From SIG701 sp045577175 (GTDB lineage: Bacteria > Bacillota > Clostridia > Oscillospirales > CAG-272), in assembly GCA_045577175.1 (NCBI GenBank), contig JAZNHT010000022.1, positions 10,419-74,418 on the forward strand: DNA of 64,000 nt, read 5' to 3'. Positions within the stretch are counted from its first letter, which is position 1, and each line of letters begins with the position of its first letter. The notes under the pieces were generated by a model that was not told the DNA's origin, made no database searches, and was given only the letters and a program-made list of their open reading frames with translations. The translations under genes and the position numbers were made by a program. Shown here piece by piece: positions 39,311-48,326 of the stretch.

Positions 39311-39427
39311 ACAGAGTAAACCTCCTTGGTAAATTTGAACAGTTCGTCAAATCCTTATTTATCGTTCTGTTTTTTCGCCAGTTTCGCCATTGTATTACAG
39401 TGGCATAGGCAAAGCCCGTACCCCTTT

Positions 39428-39504
39428 GTAGGGCGAGGGTTTACTCCCGCCGCCTTATTGACTTAAATTTCATGTTACGGCGGGAGCAAGCCCCCGCCCT
39501 ACGA
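39428..39504. repeat. REP-like repeat pair in inverted orientation
   Basis: GTAGGGCGAGGGTTTACTCC and CCGCCG on the left and their near complement CGGCGGGAGCAAGCCCCCGC on the right, about 25 bp spacer. They would form a long hairpin in RNA or single-stranded DNA. The rest of 39311-39598 shows nothing. Confidence 0.8.
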
Positions 39505-39598
39505 TGTAGCCACATTATAACACAAATCGGTTCTCTGCCGAATTCTTTGCCTGCCATTTCTCCGTTAAGGACAACAGCGACAGCGTCTGCGGTTTTCT

Positions 39599-40423
39599 TT
39601 ATTTTTTCAGCAAATCCCCCAGATTCTCACAGATGAACGCGTCAAAATACCGCCGGCACGCGGCGTATTCCTCCTTCGTTTTCACCGTCCATGCGAACGT
39701 CGCGGCGCCGAGCTTCCGGCACAGGCGCACGGGAAGCGATCCGCCGTAGACGTGGCGCACCGCCACAAAATCGGGACGGGCGAGGAAGTTCAGAAGCAGC
39801 CCCTGCAATACATATCCGAGAAGTCCTCGCTTCTCGCCGTCCTTGCGGAATTTCGTCGTCAGAACGCCGCGCATGACGTGCGGTGCGAGCGTTCTGTACC
39901 GCGCGACGAGCAAGGGATTAAACGACTCGACACAGTATGCGCCGCTGTAGTTTTCCAAAATCGGCATGGCGGCGTCCGCAAGCGCGGTGTCAGCCGTCTC
40001 GCCCTTTAATTCCACAATTAGCGGCACTCTGCCGCCGACGAGGGAAAGCACCTCACGGAGCGTCGGGATGCGCTCGCCTGTAGAAAGAAGCGTCATCGCC
40101 GTGAGCTCGTCCGCGCGCATCGATTCAACCCGGCGGTCGTCGCCGCACATCCGCGCAAGCGTCCTGTCGTGGAACACGATCACCTCGCCGTCCGCAGTGA
40201 GGTGGATGTCCAGCTCAATCCCCACGCCGCGCTTCACGGCACGGCGGAAGGCGGCAAGCGAATTTTCGGGGACGCGCACATTGTCGTATTCCCCACGGTG
40301 CGCGTACACCTGTGCGAGAAACGGCGTAAAATTCCGTCTCGCACCGCGTCTCGGCGCGATCAGAAACAGATAGATTGCGAAAGCGGCGACAAGAGCCGCC
40401 GCTGTAAGGATAAAAACCAGCAT
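39599..40423 (-). CDS. glycerophosphodiester phosphodiesterase, membrane-anchored
   Basis: 274 aa from the ATG at 40421-40423; an ATG three codons upstream would overlap the previous gene by eight bases. One N-terminal span (residues 3-24), then the GDPD barrel with YAHRGEYDNVRVPENSLAAF, GIELDIHLTADGEVIVFHD, IVELKGE and the typical ending FAWTVKTKEEY. It releases glycerol 3-phosphate from glycerophosphodiesters. Adjacent to the MFS gene. Confidence 0.9.
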   Translation of the reverse strand: MLVFILTAAALVAAFAIYLFLIAPRRGARRNFTPFLAQVYAHRGEYDNVRVPENSLAAFRRAVKRGVGIELDIHLTADGEVIVFHDRTLARMCGDDRRVESMRADELTAMTLLSTGERIPTLREVLSLVGGRVPLIVELKGETADTALADAAMPILENYSGAYCVESFNPLLVARYRTLAPHVMRGVLTTKFRKDGEKRGLLGYVLQGLLLNFLARPDFVAVRHVYGGSLPVRLCRKLGAATFAWTVKTKEEYAACRRYFDAFICENLGDLLKK

Positions 40424-40424
40424 A

Positions 40425-41708
40425 TCAGTCATCCGTATCGAAATTCTCAAGCACCGACTTCTTCGCCGCAGGCTTGCTGTCGCCGTGGTGCACCTGCCAC
40501 ATCGTAAAGAGCGCGGCGGCAGAGAACACGACCGCATACGGGAACAGCGCACGGTATCCGATCGCCTGGATGATCGCGCCTGACAGAATCGGCGTGACGA
40601 TCTGCGCCGCCATAGAGAACGTGTAGTAGATGCCCGTGTATTTGCCGACGTCGGCACCGCTGCTCATCTCGACCACCATCGGGTACGAATTGACGTTGAT
40701 CGCCGCCCAGCCGATGCCGATCACGCCCATCACGGCGTAGATGATCGGGCTGTATTCGGTGAGCACGAATCCGCACAGATACGCCGCGGTCATAATCAAA
40801 ACGCCAAACAGGATGACCTTCTTCCGCCCGAAGCGGGAGGAGAGGATACCGATCGGGATATAGCTGACCGTGGCAACGATCGTGGCGACGAGCATCATGG
40901 ACGAGCCGGTTTTCTCGCTGATATTCCAGACCTCAAGCACGTAGCGGGAATACACAGTCGAGACCGCATTGTACGCGATATACCAAAGCGCGACGGACAG
41001 AAGAATAAAAATCAGACTGCGGCGCACCTCGGGAGAAAGTCTGCCGCCTGTTTTTTCCGCCTCCGCCTCGCCCTCGTATTTGGCTGCCTCGGCGGCGAGC
41101 TTGTTCTCACGAATCGTCAGAACGAGCACGATCGCCGCAAGCACCATAAATCCGCCGATGATGGCGAACACGGTGTGATAACCGGCAGGCTTCGTTCTCG
41201 TCGTTTTATCAATCTCGGGAAGCAGAAACATGATGATGAGATAGGTAAAAATGCCGCCGAGCGCGCCCATCAGATTGATGACGGCATTGCCCGCGCTGCG
41301 AAGCGGCTTCGGCGTCACGTCGGGCATGAGCGCAACGGCAGGGGATCGGTATGTCGCCATCGCAAGCAGAAGAAGTGCCAGTGCCACGACAAACAAGGGC
41401 AGATTCTTCGCCCAGTCCGCACGCGGAACGATCACCATCAGAATCGCGGCGGCAAACGTGCCTGCCAGAATGAACGGCGTTCGCTTGCCGAGGCGCGTGC
41501 TTGCGCGATCGGACAGCGTACCGAACAAGGGCAGAAGAAAGACGGCGAGGACGTTATCCGCCGCCATGACGATGCCCGTCACCGTTTCGGAAAAATCGAA
41601 CGTGTATTCCAGAATCAGCGGCACAACGTAATCGTACAGCTGCCAGAACGCGCAGATCGACATAAACGCAAGACCTACGAGAAACGTGCGCTTGTAGTTC
41701 AGCTTCAT
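40425..41708 (-). CDS. MFS transporter of the sugar/cation (GPH/SUC-like) type
   Basis: 427 aa with about twelve spans. The loop between spans 2 and 3 carries FGTLSDRASTRLGKRTPFIL, the pattern of MelB/SLC45-type sugar symporters, and ALMPDVTPKPLRSAGNAVI supports this group. A charged cytoplasmic loop (near 205-225) divides the halves. Probably imports a disaccharide or other small solute with protons or sodium. It is followed directly by the phosphodiesterase gene. Confidence 0.87.
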   Translation of the reverse strand: MKLNYKRTFLVGLAFMSICAFWQLYDYVVPLILEYTFDFSETVTGIVMAADNVLAVFLLPLFGTLSDRASTRLGKRTPFILAGTFAAAILMVIVPRADWAKNLPLFVVALALLLLAMATYRSPAVALMPDVTPKPLRSAGNAVINLMGALGGIFTYLIIMFLLPEIDKTTRTKPAGYHTVFAIIGGFMVLAAIVLVLTIRENKLAAEAAKYEGEAEAEKTGGRLSPEVRRSLIFILLSVALWYIAYNAVSTVYSRYVLEVWNISEKTGSSMMLVATIVATVSYIPIGILSSRFGRKKVILFGVLIMTAAYLCGFVLTEYSPIIYAVMGVIGIGWAAINVNSYPMVVEMSSGADVGKYTGIYYTFSMAAQIVTPILSGAIIQAIGYRALFPYAVVFSAAALFTMWQVHHGDSKPAAKKSVLENFDTDD

Positions 41709-41726
41709 ACTTCCTCCGTTAAGCGA

Positions 41727-42989
41727 TCAGCGAATCTGACCGCTTCCGTTTATGAGATATTTTTCAGTAGTCAGCGCCGTCAGCCCCATCGGACCGCGCG
41801 CGTGTAGCTTCTGCGTGGAGATACCGAGCTCCGCACCGAAGCCGAACTCGCCGCCGTCGGTGAATCTTGTGGAGGCGTTGACGTACACCGCCGCGGCGTC
41901 CACGGCGGACTGGAAATGCTCGGCCGCCAAAAGATTATTCGTAACGATCGCCTCGCTGTGCCCGGTGCCGTATCGGTTGATGTGCTCTACGACCTCTGCC
42001 ATATGATGGACTACCTTCACCGCGACGATCAGATCGTTGTATTCCGTCTCCCAATCTTCCTCGGTTGCCGGGGTAACGTCGGGCAGGATTTCAAGCGTGC
42101 GCGCGCAGCCGCGGATCTCGCACTTCGCCTCGTCCAGTGCTTCCTTCAGCCGCGGCAGAAACGTCGGCGCAATCGCACTGTCCACGAGGATCGTTTCACA
42201 GGCGTTGCAGACAGACGGGCGGGAAACCTTCGCATTGTACGCGATCTTTACTGCCTCGTCCACATTCGCATCGTAATGCACGTACAGATGGCAGTTGCCG
42301 GCACCCGTTTCAATAACGGGTACGCGCGCGTTCTCCACAACGGAACGGATCAGTCCCTTGCCGCCGCGCGGCACGAGCACGTCGATCAGCCCGCGCATCT
42401 GCATGAGCGCGGAAGCGGAATCGCGCGTGGTATTCTCGATCAAACAGACAGCGTCTGCGGCGTGCTTACAAATCGTCTCCGCGATCGCCTGTCTGGCAAG
42501 CGCAACGACGGCACGGTTGGATTCGATCGCCTCCTTACCGCCGCGCAGAACGACAGCGTTACCGCTTTTGATACAGAGCGCGGCGACGTCTGCGGCGACG
42601 TTCGGGCGTGCCTCAAAAATCACGCCGACAACGCCCATCGGCACGCGCACGCGGCGGATAACCAATCCGTTCGGGCGCGTCCAGCAGTCGCCCTTGCCGA
42701 TCGGATCGTCAAGACGGGCGATGTCCTCCGCCCCCTTTGCCATGCCGTCGATGCGTGCCTCGGTGAGACGCAATCGGTCAAGCATCGTATCGCGGACGCC
42801 GTTTTCTTTGGCATTGGCAAGATCCTGCTCATTCGCGGCAAGGATCGCCGCCGTGTTTTCCCGAAGCAGGTGCGCAAAGCACAGGAGTGCTTCGTTCTTC
42901 TTCTCCGTCCGTGCGGATGCAAGCGCGGCGGCACAGGCGCGTGCTCTCTCACACAAAGCGCGGACTTCTTCAAACACGCGATCTTCCAT
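41727..42989 (-). CDS. proA: gamma-glutamyl phosphate reductase
   Basis: 420 aa. PMGVVGVIFEARPNVAADVA and the catalytic cysteine region RPSVCNACETILVD are family marks. It reduces glutamyl 5-phosphate to the semialdehyde in proline synthesis. The ATG overlaps the proB stop by one base (TGATG). Confidence 0.96.
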   Translation of the reverse strand: MEDRVFEEVRALCERARACAAALASARTEKKNEALLCFAHLLRENTAAILAANEQDLANAKENGVRDTMLDRLRLTEARIDGMAKGAEDIARLDDPIGKGDCWTRPNGLVIRRVRVPMGVVGVIFEARPNVAADVAALCIKSGNAVVLRGGKEAIESNRAVVALARQAIAETICKHAADAVCLIENTTRDSASALMQMRGLIDVLVPRGGKGLIRSVVENARVPVIETGAGNCHLYVHYDANVDEAVKIAYNAKVSRPSVCNACETILVDSAIAPTFLPRLKEALDEAKCEIRGCARTLEILPDVTPATEEDWETEYNDLIVAVKVVHHMAEVVEHINRYGTGHSEAIVTNNLLAAEHFQSAVDAAAVYVNASTRFTDGGEFGFGAELGISTQKLHARGPMGLTALTTEKYLINGSGQIR

Positions 42990-43789
42990 CAGTTTTCCGC
43001 CTTTCCTTTCACGGCAAAATACGTACCCGTATGACCGCCGTCGAAAATATTATACAGAACGCGCGGATCGCGTCCGTTCAGAATCATCATGGGGATGCCT
43101 GCGGCGGTCGAAATCTGCGCCGCCTTCAGCTTCGTAATCATACCGCCCGTGCCGCGATTGGTGCCGACACCGCCCGCGCAGGCGAGGATTTCGTCGGTGA
43201 TCTCCTCAACCGTTTCAATGAGCTTCGCATCCTTGTTCTTTCTCGGATCGCTGTCGTACAGACCGTCGATGTCGCTGAGATTGACGAGCAGATCGGCATC
43301 GCAGATCATGGCAACGTAGGCGGATAGCGTGTCGTTACCGCCGAATTTGATCCCCTCATAGGAGACGGAGTCGTTTTCGTTGACGATCGGGATACAGCCG
43401 AAGCCGATGAGCTTGCCGAACGTGGATTTCGCCAGTGCGAGACGGTTTTCGTCATCGACAACGTCCTTCGTGACAAGAATCTGCCCGACGGGGTGCCCGT
43501 AAATAGCGAAAAGACGCTCGTACAGGCGCATGATTTCGCACTGACCGACGGCGGCAAGCGCCTGCTTCTCCTCCGTGGTGCGATCGGCAATCTCCAACCC
43601 GAGACGGCTCGTGCCCGCCGATACCGCGCCCGAGGAAACGAGCACGACCTCGCGTCCGGCGTTTCTCATATCGGACAGAACGCGCACCAGCGTTTCGATA
43701 CGGCGGATGTTCAGTTTTCCCGACGGATATGTAAGCGTGGAGGTACCGATTTTGACCACAACACGCCGAAATTTCTCATTCTGCTCCAT
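42989..43789 (-). CDS. proB: glutamate 5-kinase, short form without PUA domain
   Basis: 266 aa. VVKIGTSTLTYPSGKLN, LVSSGAVSAGTSRLGL, NENDSVSYEGIKFGGNDTL and GTGGMITKLKAAQI are kinase motifs. The C-terminal PUA domain of the E. coli enzyme (367 aa) is missing, as in several Firmicutes. It phosphorylates glutamate as the first step to proline. Operon proB-proA. Confidence 0.95.
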   Translation of the reverse strand: MEQNEKFRRVVVKIGTSTLTYPSGKLNIRRIETLVRVLSDMRNAGREVVLVSSGAVSAGTSRLGLEIADRTTEEKQALAAVGQCEIMRLYERLFAIYGHPVGQILVTKDVVDDENRLALAKSTFGKLIGFGCIPIVNENDSVSYEGIKFGGNDTLSAYVAMICDADLLVNLSDIDGLYDSDPRKNKDAKLIETVEEITDEILACAGGVGTNRGTGGMITKLKAAQISTAAGIPMMILNGRDPRVLYNIFDGGHTGTYFAVKGKAEN

Positions 43790-43995
43790 AATTGTCTGTT
43801 TTTTCTCCGATTTCCTAAAAAATTTTACATGATTTTTTCAAAATGTATTTCATTTGCGCGCAGAATATATTATAATTAAAGATGAGTATTTATGGGATCG
43901 CGCGCATCTCTCTTAAAATTATATCACACTCTGGTAAGAAATCAAGAGGAAAGCGGCAATCTACCCCAAATTTTCAAAAAACGGAGACATCAGCT
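43790..43995. other. divergent control region of proBA and zapA
   Basis: Carries TTTCAT-17-TATAAT reading right near 43850-43880. No operator or riboswitch recognised. Confidence 0.4.
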
Positions 43996-44592
43996 ATGGA
44001 AATGAAACAGAAATACAATTTGGAAATCGCGGGCATTCAGCTCTCGATCCTCTCCGACGAATCGGAGGATTTCGTAAAGGAGCTTGTCGCAAATCTGGAC
44101 ACGCAGATCACCGATCTCACCGTACATAACAAGCGCTGTGCAAAAATCGACGCGGCAATCCTTATTGCGCTGGACGCCATGGGTGAGAAAATCAAGCTGG
44201 AGAAAAAGCTGAAGAATCTCGAAGCGCAGGTAGCGCTGTACGAGGCAAATCTGCGCCGTCAGCGTGCGGAGAGCGCACCGGAGGAAAAGGAAGCAGAGGC
44301 AACGGCGGAGATTTCCGAAGAAAAGCCTGCCGAGCCCGAGAAGCCGAAAAAGGCTCCCGCCAGAAAAAAAGCACTCTCCCAGATGACGATCGAGGAGACC
44401 GCACCGAAGGAGGAGGGAGATGACGCAACCGCACCTCTCCGCTCCGACAAAATCCGTCAGATCGAATCTCTCCTGCGCACGCAGAGCGAGGACAAGCCCA
44501 AAAGCGGAAAGCTCGCCGAAATCGAGCAGCTTCTGCGCGAGGGCGGAAAGGCTTCCCTCAGCGAAGCTCTGACCGATGCCGCGGATGACTGA
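43996..44592 (+). CDS. zapA: ZapA-like cell division protein
   Basis: 198 aa from the ATG in AGCTATGG. The ZapA domain covers about 1-95 (YNLEIAGIQLSILSDESEDF, VKELVANLDTQI, AAILIALDAMGEKIKLEKKL coiled coil). An acidic, Pro/Glu/Lys-rich C-terminal extension of about 100 residues ends in two related motifs, DKIRQIESLLR and GKLAEIEQLLR. ZapA stabilises FtsZ filaments at mid-cell. Overlaps the next gene by eight bases. Confidence 0.88.
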   Translation: MEMKQKYNLEIAGIQLSILSDESEDFVKELVANLDTQITDLTVHNKRCAKIDAAILIALDAMGEKIKLEKKLKNLEAQVALYEANLRRQRAESAPEEKEAEATAEISEEKPAEPEKPKKAPARKKALSQMTIEETAPKEEGDDATAPLRSDKIRQIESLLRTQSEDKPKSGKLAEIEQLLREGGKASLSEALTDAADD

Positions 44593-46675
44593 GAAAATCC
44601 CCGATCTGCACAAGCAGATCGAACTGCTCGCCCCTGCCGGATCGCCCGAGGCACTTGCCGCCGCAATCGAGGGTGGTGCGGACGCGGTGTATTTCGGCGC
44701 GACCAATTTCAGCGCACGGATGCGCGCCCGCAATTTCAGCGAAAACGAGCTAGACGACGCGATCACGCTCTGCCGTGCGCACGGTGTGAAATCGTACATC
44801 ACAGTCAACACGAGAGTGCGCGACACGGAGATTCTGCCCGACGGGAAAAATCTCCCCCCGCTTTATGAAACGCTATCCGGTCTCTGTCGGGCGGACGCCC
44901 TCATCGTGGCAGATCTCGGCGCGGCATCTCTGATAAGAGAGTGCTTCCCCGATATGGAGCTGCACGCGAGCACACAGCTTTCGGGCGTCTCCTCCGAGGA
45001 TGCCGCGGCGCTCAAAGCGCTCGGCTTTTCGCGCATGGTTTGTCCGCGTGAGCTTTCCCTCGCACAGATCACCACGCTCTGCGACCGCTCCCCTCTGGAG
45101 ATTGAAATGTTCATCCACGGCGCGCACTGTGTGTCGTTTTCGGGACAGTGTATGCTCAGCTACGCCATGGGCGGACGAAGCGGCAACCGCGGCGAATGTG
45201 CCCAGCCGTGCCGCCTTCCGTACACCGTATCGGGCAAGGGCGGCGTATCGCTGTCGCAGTATCCCTTGAGTCTCAAGGATATGTGCCTCGCTTCACACAT
45301 CCGCGAGATTCTTTTAAGCGGCGTCACCTCATTGAAGATCGAAGGGCGGCAGAAATCCGCCGACTACGTCTGGGGCGTGACGAAAATGTACCGAAAGCTC
45401 CTCGACGGGCGGCGCGACGCGACGGCGGAGGAAATCGAAACTCTCGCCGCACTGTTCAGCCGCGACGGATTCACGGACGGCTATCTGAGGCAGTCCTTCC
45501 GCTCCATGCTCGGTATCCGCCGAGAGGAGGACACCGAAAACAGCAAATCGGCGGAAAGTTTCCCGGGACTAACAAAAAAAGTGCCGCTGACGGCACATCT
45601 GACGGTCAGACGGGATACACCCGTATCCCTCTCGCTGACGGCAAACGGATACACCGTGACCGCCGCCTCGAAGGACATCGCCGCACCGGCGAAATCCGCA
45701 CCGCTGACGGCAGAGCTGGCGGAGAAAAACATCGGAAAGCTCGGCGGCACGCCATACGTTTTGGAATCGTTCACCGCCGATATTGACGACGGACTGTTTC
45801 TGACGACGGCACAGCTGAACGGACTTCGCCGCACGGCTTTGCACGCGCTGACGGGAGGCTCCGCCGGAGCCCGACTGCCTGCGTTGCGTGAGAAATCCGC
45901 GTACACGCCGCCTGCCGTACCGCTTCTGACGGCGGAATTTCTCTCTGCGGCACAGATCCCCTCTGAGGCGGAATCGTTTTTTGACGAAATCTCCCTGCCG
46001 CTCCACTGCCGCACGAAGCATTTCGGCGTGACGCTTCCCGAATACGCGCCCGACGGGCGGATGGGACAGCTTCGTGCCGCGCTCTCCTTGGCGAAGCCCT
46101 CTTCCGTGATCGCGCACAGCCCCGCACAGATAAAGCTCGCCGCCGAAATGGGGATTCCCGTATCGGCATCGCTCAGGCTGAACGTGTTCAACAGCCTGTG
46201 CGCCGAGGAAATTCTGAAAATGGGGTGCACGTCTGTCACACCGTCGCCCGAGCTCCCCCTCGGCGCGATCCGCGCGATCCGTCATCCGAAATCCGTGACC
46301 GTGTACGGACGGCTTCCGCTCATGCTCACCCTCCGCTGTGCCATCTCGGACGGCGGTGCATCGTGCGCCTTCTGCCGCGCAGGCGGATTTGCCGAGGCGG
46401 ATACGGTGGAGAAAAACCATCTCTGTCTTGCGGCTCTGAAGGATCGCACAGGTGCATCCTTCCCTCTCGTGGGAATGTACGACTGCACGAACGTGCTCTA
46501 TAACAGCGTGCCCATCTGGATGGCAGACAAGCAGAAAACGCTTGCCTCCCTCGGTGCCGCACGGTATCATTTTCTGTTCACAACCGAAACGAAGGACGAG
46601 GTGCGCGAAATCCTCCTCGCATGGAAAAACGGACGCGCCCCCGCCGATCCTTCCAAAATCCGACGACTGAAATAA
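44585..46675 (+). CDS. peptidase U32 family protein
   Basis: 696 aa from the ATG at 44585. LLAPAGSPEALAAAIEGGAD, DAVYFGATNFSARMRARNFS, FIHGAHCVSFSGQCMLS and GGRSGNRGECAQPCRLPY are the U32 signature with its Fe-S-type cysteines. The C-terminal half contains the second conserved domain (LPLMLTLRCAISDGGASCAF). Related proteins include RlhA, which hydroxylates 23S rRNA, and TrhP for tRNA; the substrate here is open. Co-transcribed with zapA. Confidence 0.9.
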   Translation: MTEKIPDLHKQIELLAPAGSPEALAAAIEGGADAVYFGATNFSARMRARNFSENELDDAITLCRAHGVKSYITVNTRVRDTEILPDGKNLPPLYETLSGLCRADALIVADLGAASLIRECFPDMELHASTQLSGVSSEDAAALKALGFSRMVCPRELSLAQITTLCDRSPLEIEMFIHGAHCVSFSGQCMLSYAMGGRSGNRGECAQPCRLPYTVSGKGGVSLSQYPLSLKDMCLASHIREILLSGVTSLKIEGRQKSADYVWGVTKMYRKLLDGRRDATAEEIETLAALFSRDGFTDGYLRQSFRSMLGIRREEDTENSKSAESFPGLTKKVPLTAHLTVRRDTPVSLSLTANGYTVTAASKDIAAPAKSAPLTAELAEKNIGKLGGTPYVLESFTADIDDGLFLTTAQLNGLRRTALHALTGGSAGARLPALREKSAYTPPAVPLLTAEFLSAAQIPSEAESFFDEISLPLHCRTKHFGVTLPEYAPDGRMGQLRAALSLAKPSSVIAHSPAQIKLAAEMGIPVSASLRLNVFNSLCAEEILKMGCTSVTPSPELPLGAIRAIRHPKSVTVYGRLPLMLTLRCAISDGGASCAFCRAGGFAEADTVEKNHLCLAALKDRTGASFPLVGMYDCTNVLYNSVPIWMADKQKTLASLGAARYHFLFTTETKDEVREILLAWKNGRAPADPSKIRRLK

Positions 46676-46722
46676 TACTCCCAATACCCTTTTGTGTTTC
46701 CGATACGTTTTTAACATCGCAA

Positions 46723-46870
46723 AAGCCTCTCCCCGAGATGCGGAGCATCTCGATGGGAGAGGTGGCGCACCGAAGGTGTGACGGAGAGGGGCAACAATCA
46801 GATTGAGTGAAACACATCGTTTTTCCCTCTCAGTCAGCTGCGCTGACAGCTCTCCCCAAGGGCGAGCCTT
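46723..46870. repeat. MITE-like palindromic repeat, copy B
   Basis: About 148 bp of the same design as 15220-15343: AAGCCTCTCCCC at the left and GGGGCGAGCCTT-like bases at the right, with GAGGTGGCGC, GACGGAGAGG, CCCTCTCAGTCAGCTG and GCTGACAGCTCTCC inside. No ORF. Confidence 0.75.
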
Positions 46871-46939
46871 CATACAGATACACCCTCAACCGGAAACACA
46901 TTGTTAAAACGGGATAAATCAAAAATAAAGGAGACTATC

Positions 46940-47392
46940 ATGGCTGACACGCTCGGTGTACGCATACAGCTTCTGAGAGACGGCGCGGCCGTTCCGAAAT
47001 ACGCGACGGAGGGCTCTGCCGCGTGTGATCTGACCGCGGCAATCGACGCGCCGCTTACGATCCCGAAGGGGGAATCCCGCGCCGTGCCGACGGGGATCGC
47101 CATCTCCATGGAAGAAGACGGCGTGGTTGCCATCGTCTGTGCGCGCTCGGGACTTGCGTTTAAGCACGGCCTTTCCCTCGTCAACGGCATCGGCGTGATC
47201 GACCGCGACTACCGCGGTGAGATCGCTGTCGGTATCCGCAACGACGGAGCGGCGAACTACACCGTAACGCCCGGCGAAAGAATCGCACAGCTTATGTTTC
47301 TGCCGTACAAAACGGCGTGCTTCACCGTTGCCGCTTCGCTCGATGAAACAGCACGCGGCACGGGCGGCTTCGGCTCCACGGGCAAGCTGTGA
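46940..47392 (+). CDS. dut: dUTP diphosphatase
   Basis: 150 aa trimeric type: GSAACDLTAAID, ARSGLAFKHGLSLVNGIGVI, DRDYRGEIAVGIRN, GERIAQLMFLP and the C-terminal GTGGFGSTGKL. It hydrolyses dUTP to dUMP, keeping uracil out of DNA; a uracil-DNA glycosylase lies at 58.8 kb. AAAGGAGACTATC precedes ATG. Confidence 0.96.
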   Translation: MADTLGVRIQLLRDGAAVPKYATEGSAACDLTAAIDAPLTIPKGESRAVPTGIAISMEEDGVVAIVCARSGLAFKHGLSLVNGIGVIDRDYRGEIAVGIRNDGAANYTVTPGERIAQLMFLPYKTACFTVAASLDETARGTGGFGSTGKL

Positions 47393-47419
47393 TACTGCAT
47401 CTGAAAGGGATATACACCT

Positions 47420-47677
47420 ATGAAAAGTAAATTCTGGCTCAATCTGTTTCTCGTGTGCGTGGGCATCGTCGTCGGCACACTCGCCGCGGATCTCTGCGCG
47501 GACGTATCCTTCCTTTCATGGATGAAGTACGGCATGGATTTCGGCATGTCCGCCCCTGCGACGTTTGATCTGCAAGTGATTTCCCTCACCGTCGGACTGT
47601 CACTGAACCTCAATATCTCCGTCATCATTTTCATCATTCTCTCGCTCATTTTAGGCAATCTGATTGCAAAGAAGTAA
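47420..47677 (+). CDS. DUF4321 membrane protein
   Basis: 85 aa with two spans (5-27, 62-83) and the family pattern of a small two-span protein placed before maf. Function unknown; ribosome binding site AAAGGGATATACACCT. Confidence 0.85.
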   Translation: MKSKFWLNLFLVCVGIVVGTLAADLCADVSFLSWMKYGMDFGMSAPATFDLQVISLTVGLSLNLNISVIIFIILSLILGNLIAKK

Positions 47678-47681
47678 CAAA

Positions 47682-48266
47682 ATGACAAACGACAAAATTC
47701 TGATTCTTGCCTCCGCCTCCCCCAGACGGCACGAGCTTTTAACGGCGGCAGGCATCGCGCACACCGTCCTCACCGCCGACACGGATGAATCCCTGCCGGA
47801 CGGCATTTCGCCCGACAAGGCGGTGGAGATGCTCTCACGGAAAAAAGCGCAGGCGGTTCTGCCGATCGCACCGGACGGGGGGATCGTTTTAGCGGCGGAC
47901 ACAGTCGTTGCACTCGACGGCGTAATTCTCGGCAAGCCGAAAGATAAGGCGGATGCAAAGCGAATGCTGGCTGCCCTCTCGGGCGGAGAGCATCATGTGT
48001 ACACAGGCGTGACGCTGACTGACGGCAAAATATCCGTCACCGCCCACGCACGGACAACGGTTCGTATGCGTGCGCTCACCGAAACGGAAATCGACGCATA
48101 CATCGAAACCGGCGAGCCGATGGACAAAGCCGGTGCATACGGGATCCAGGCACGCGCCTCCCTGTTCGTCACAGGCATTGAGGGCGACTACGCAAACGTC
48201 GTCGGTCTGCCCGTCTCACTCGTGGGGGATATTTTGCGGAAAAAGTTTGAATTTCCGCTGCTTTGA
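47682..48266 (+). CDS. maf: Maf-type nucleotide pyrophosphatase
   Basis: 194 aa. LASASPRRHELLTAAGI, ADTVVALDGVILGKPKDKAD and GAYGIQARASLFVTGIEGDY are family motifs. It hydrolyses non-canonical nucleoside triphosphates and influences septum formation. Four bases after the DUF4321 gene, in front of mreB, the classical gene order. Confidence 0.94.
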   Translation: MTNDKILILASASPRRHELLTAAGIAHTVLTADTDESLPDGISPDKAVEMLSRKKAQAVLPIAPDGGIVLAADTVVALDGVILGKPKDKADAKRMLAALSGGEHHVYTGVTLTDGKISVTAHARTTVRMRALTETEIDAYIETGEPMDKAGAYGIQARASLFVTGIEGDYANVVGLPVSLVGDILRKKFEFPLL

Positions 48267-48326
48267 AATCGAAAACAATCACTTTACATAAAGACAAAAT
48301 CGAAAGGACACCGCCTGCGCGGTGAA

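Noticed and set aside
45569..46873. 434-codon minus-strand open frame
   Set aside because: Shadow of the U32 peptidase gene caused by high GC; composition is Arg/Gly/Cys-rich without motifs.
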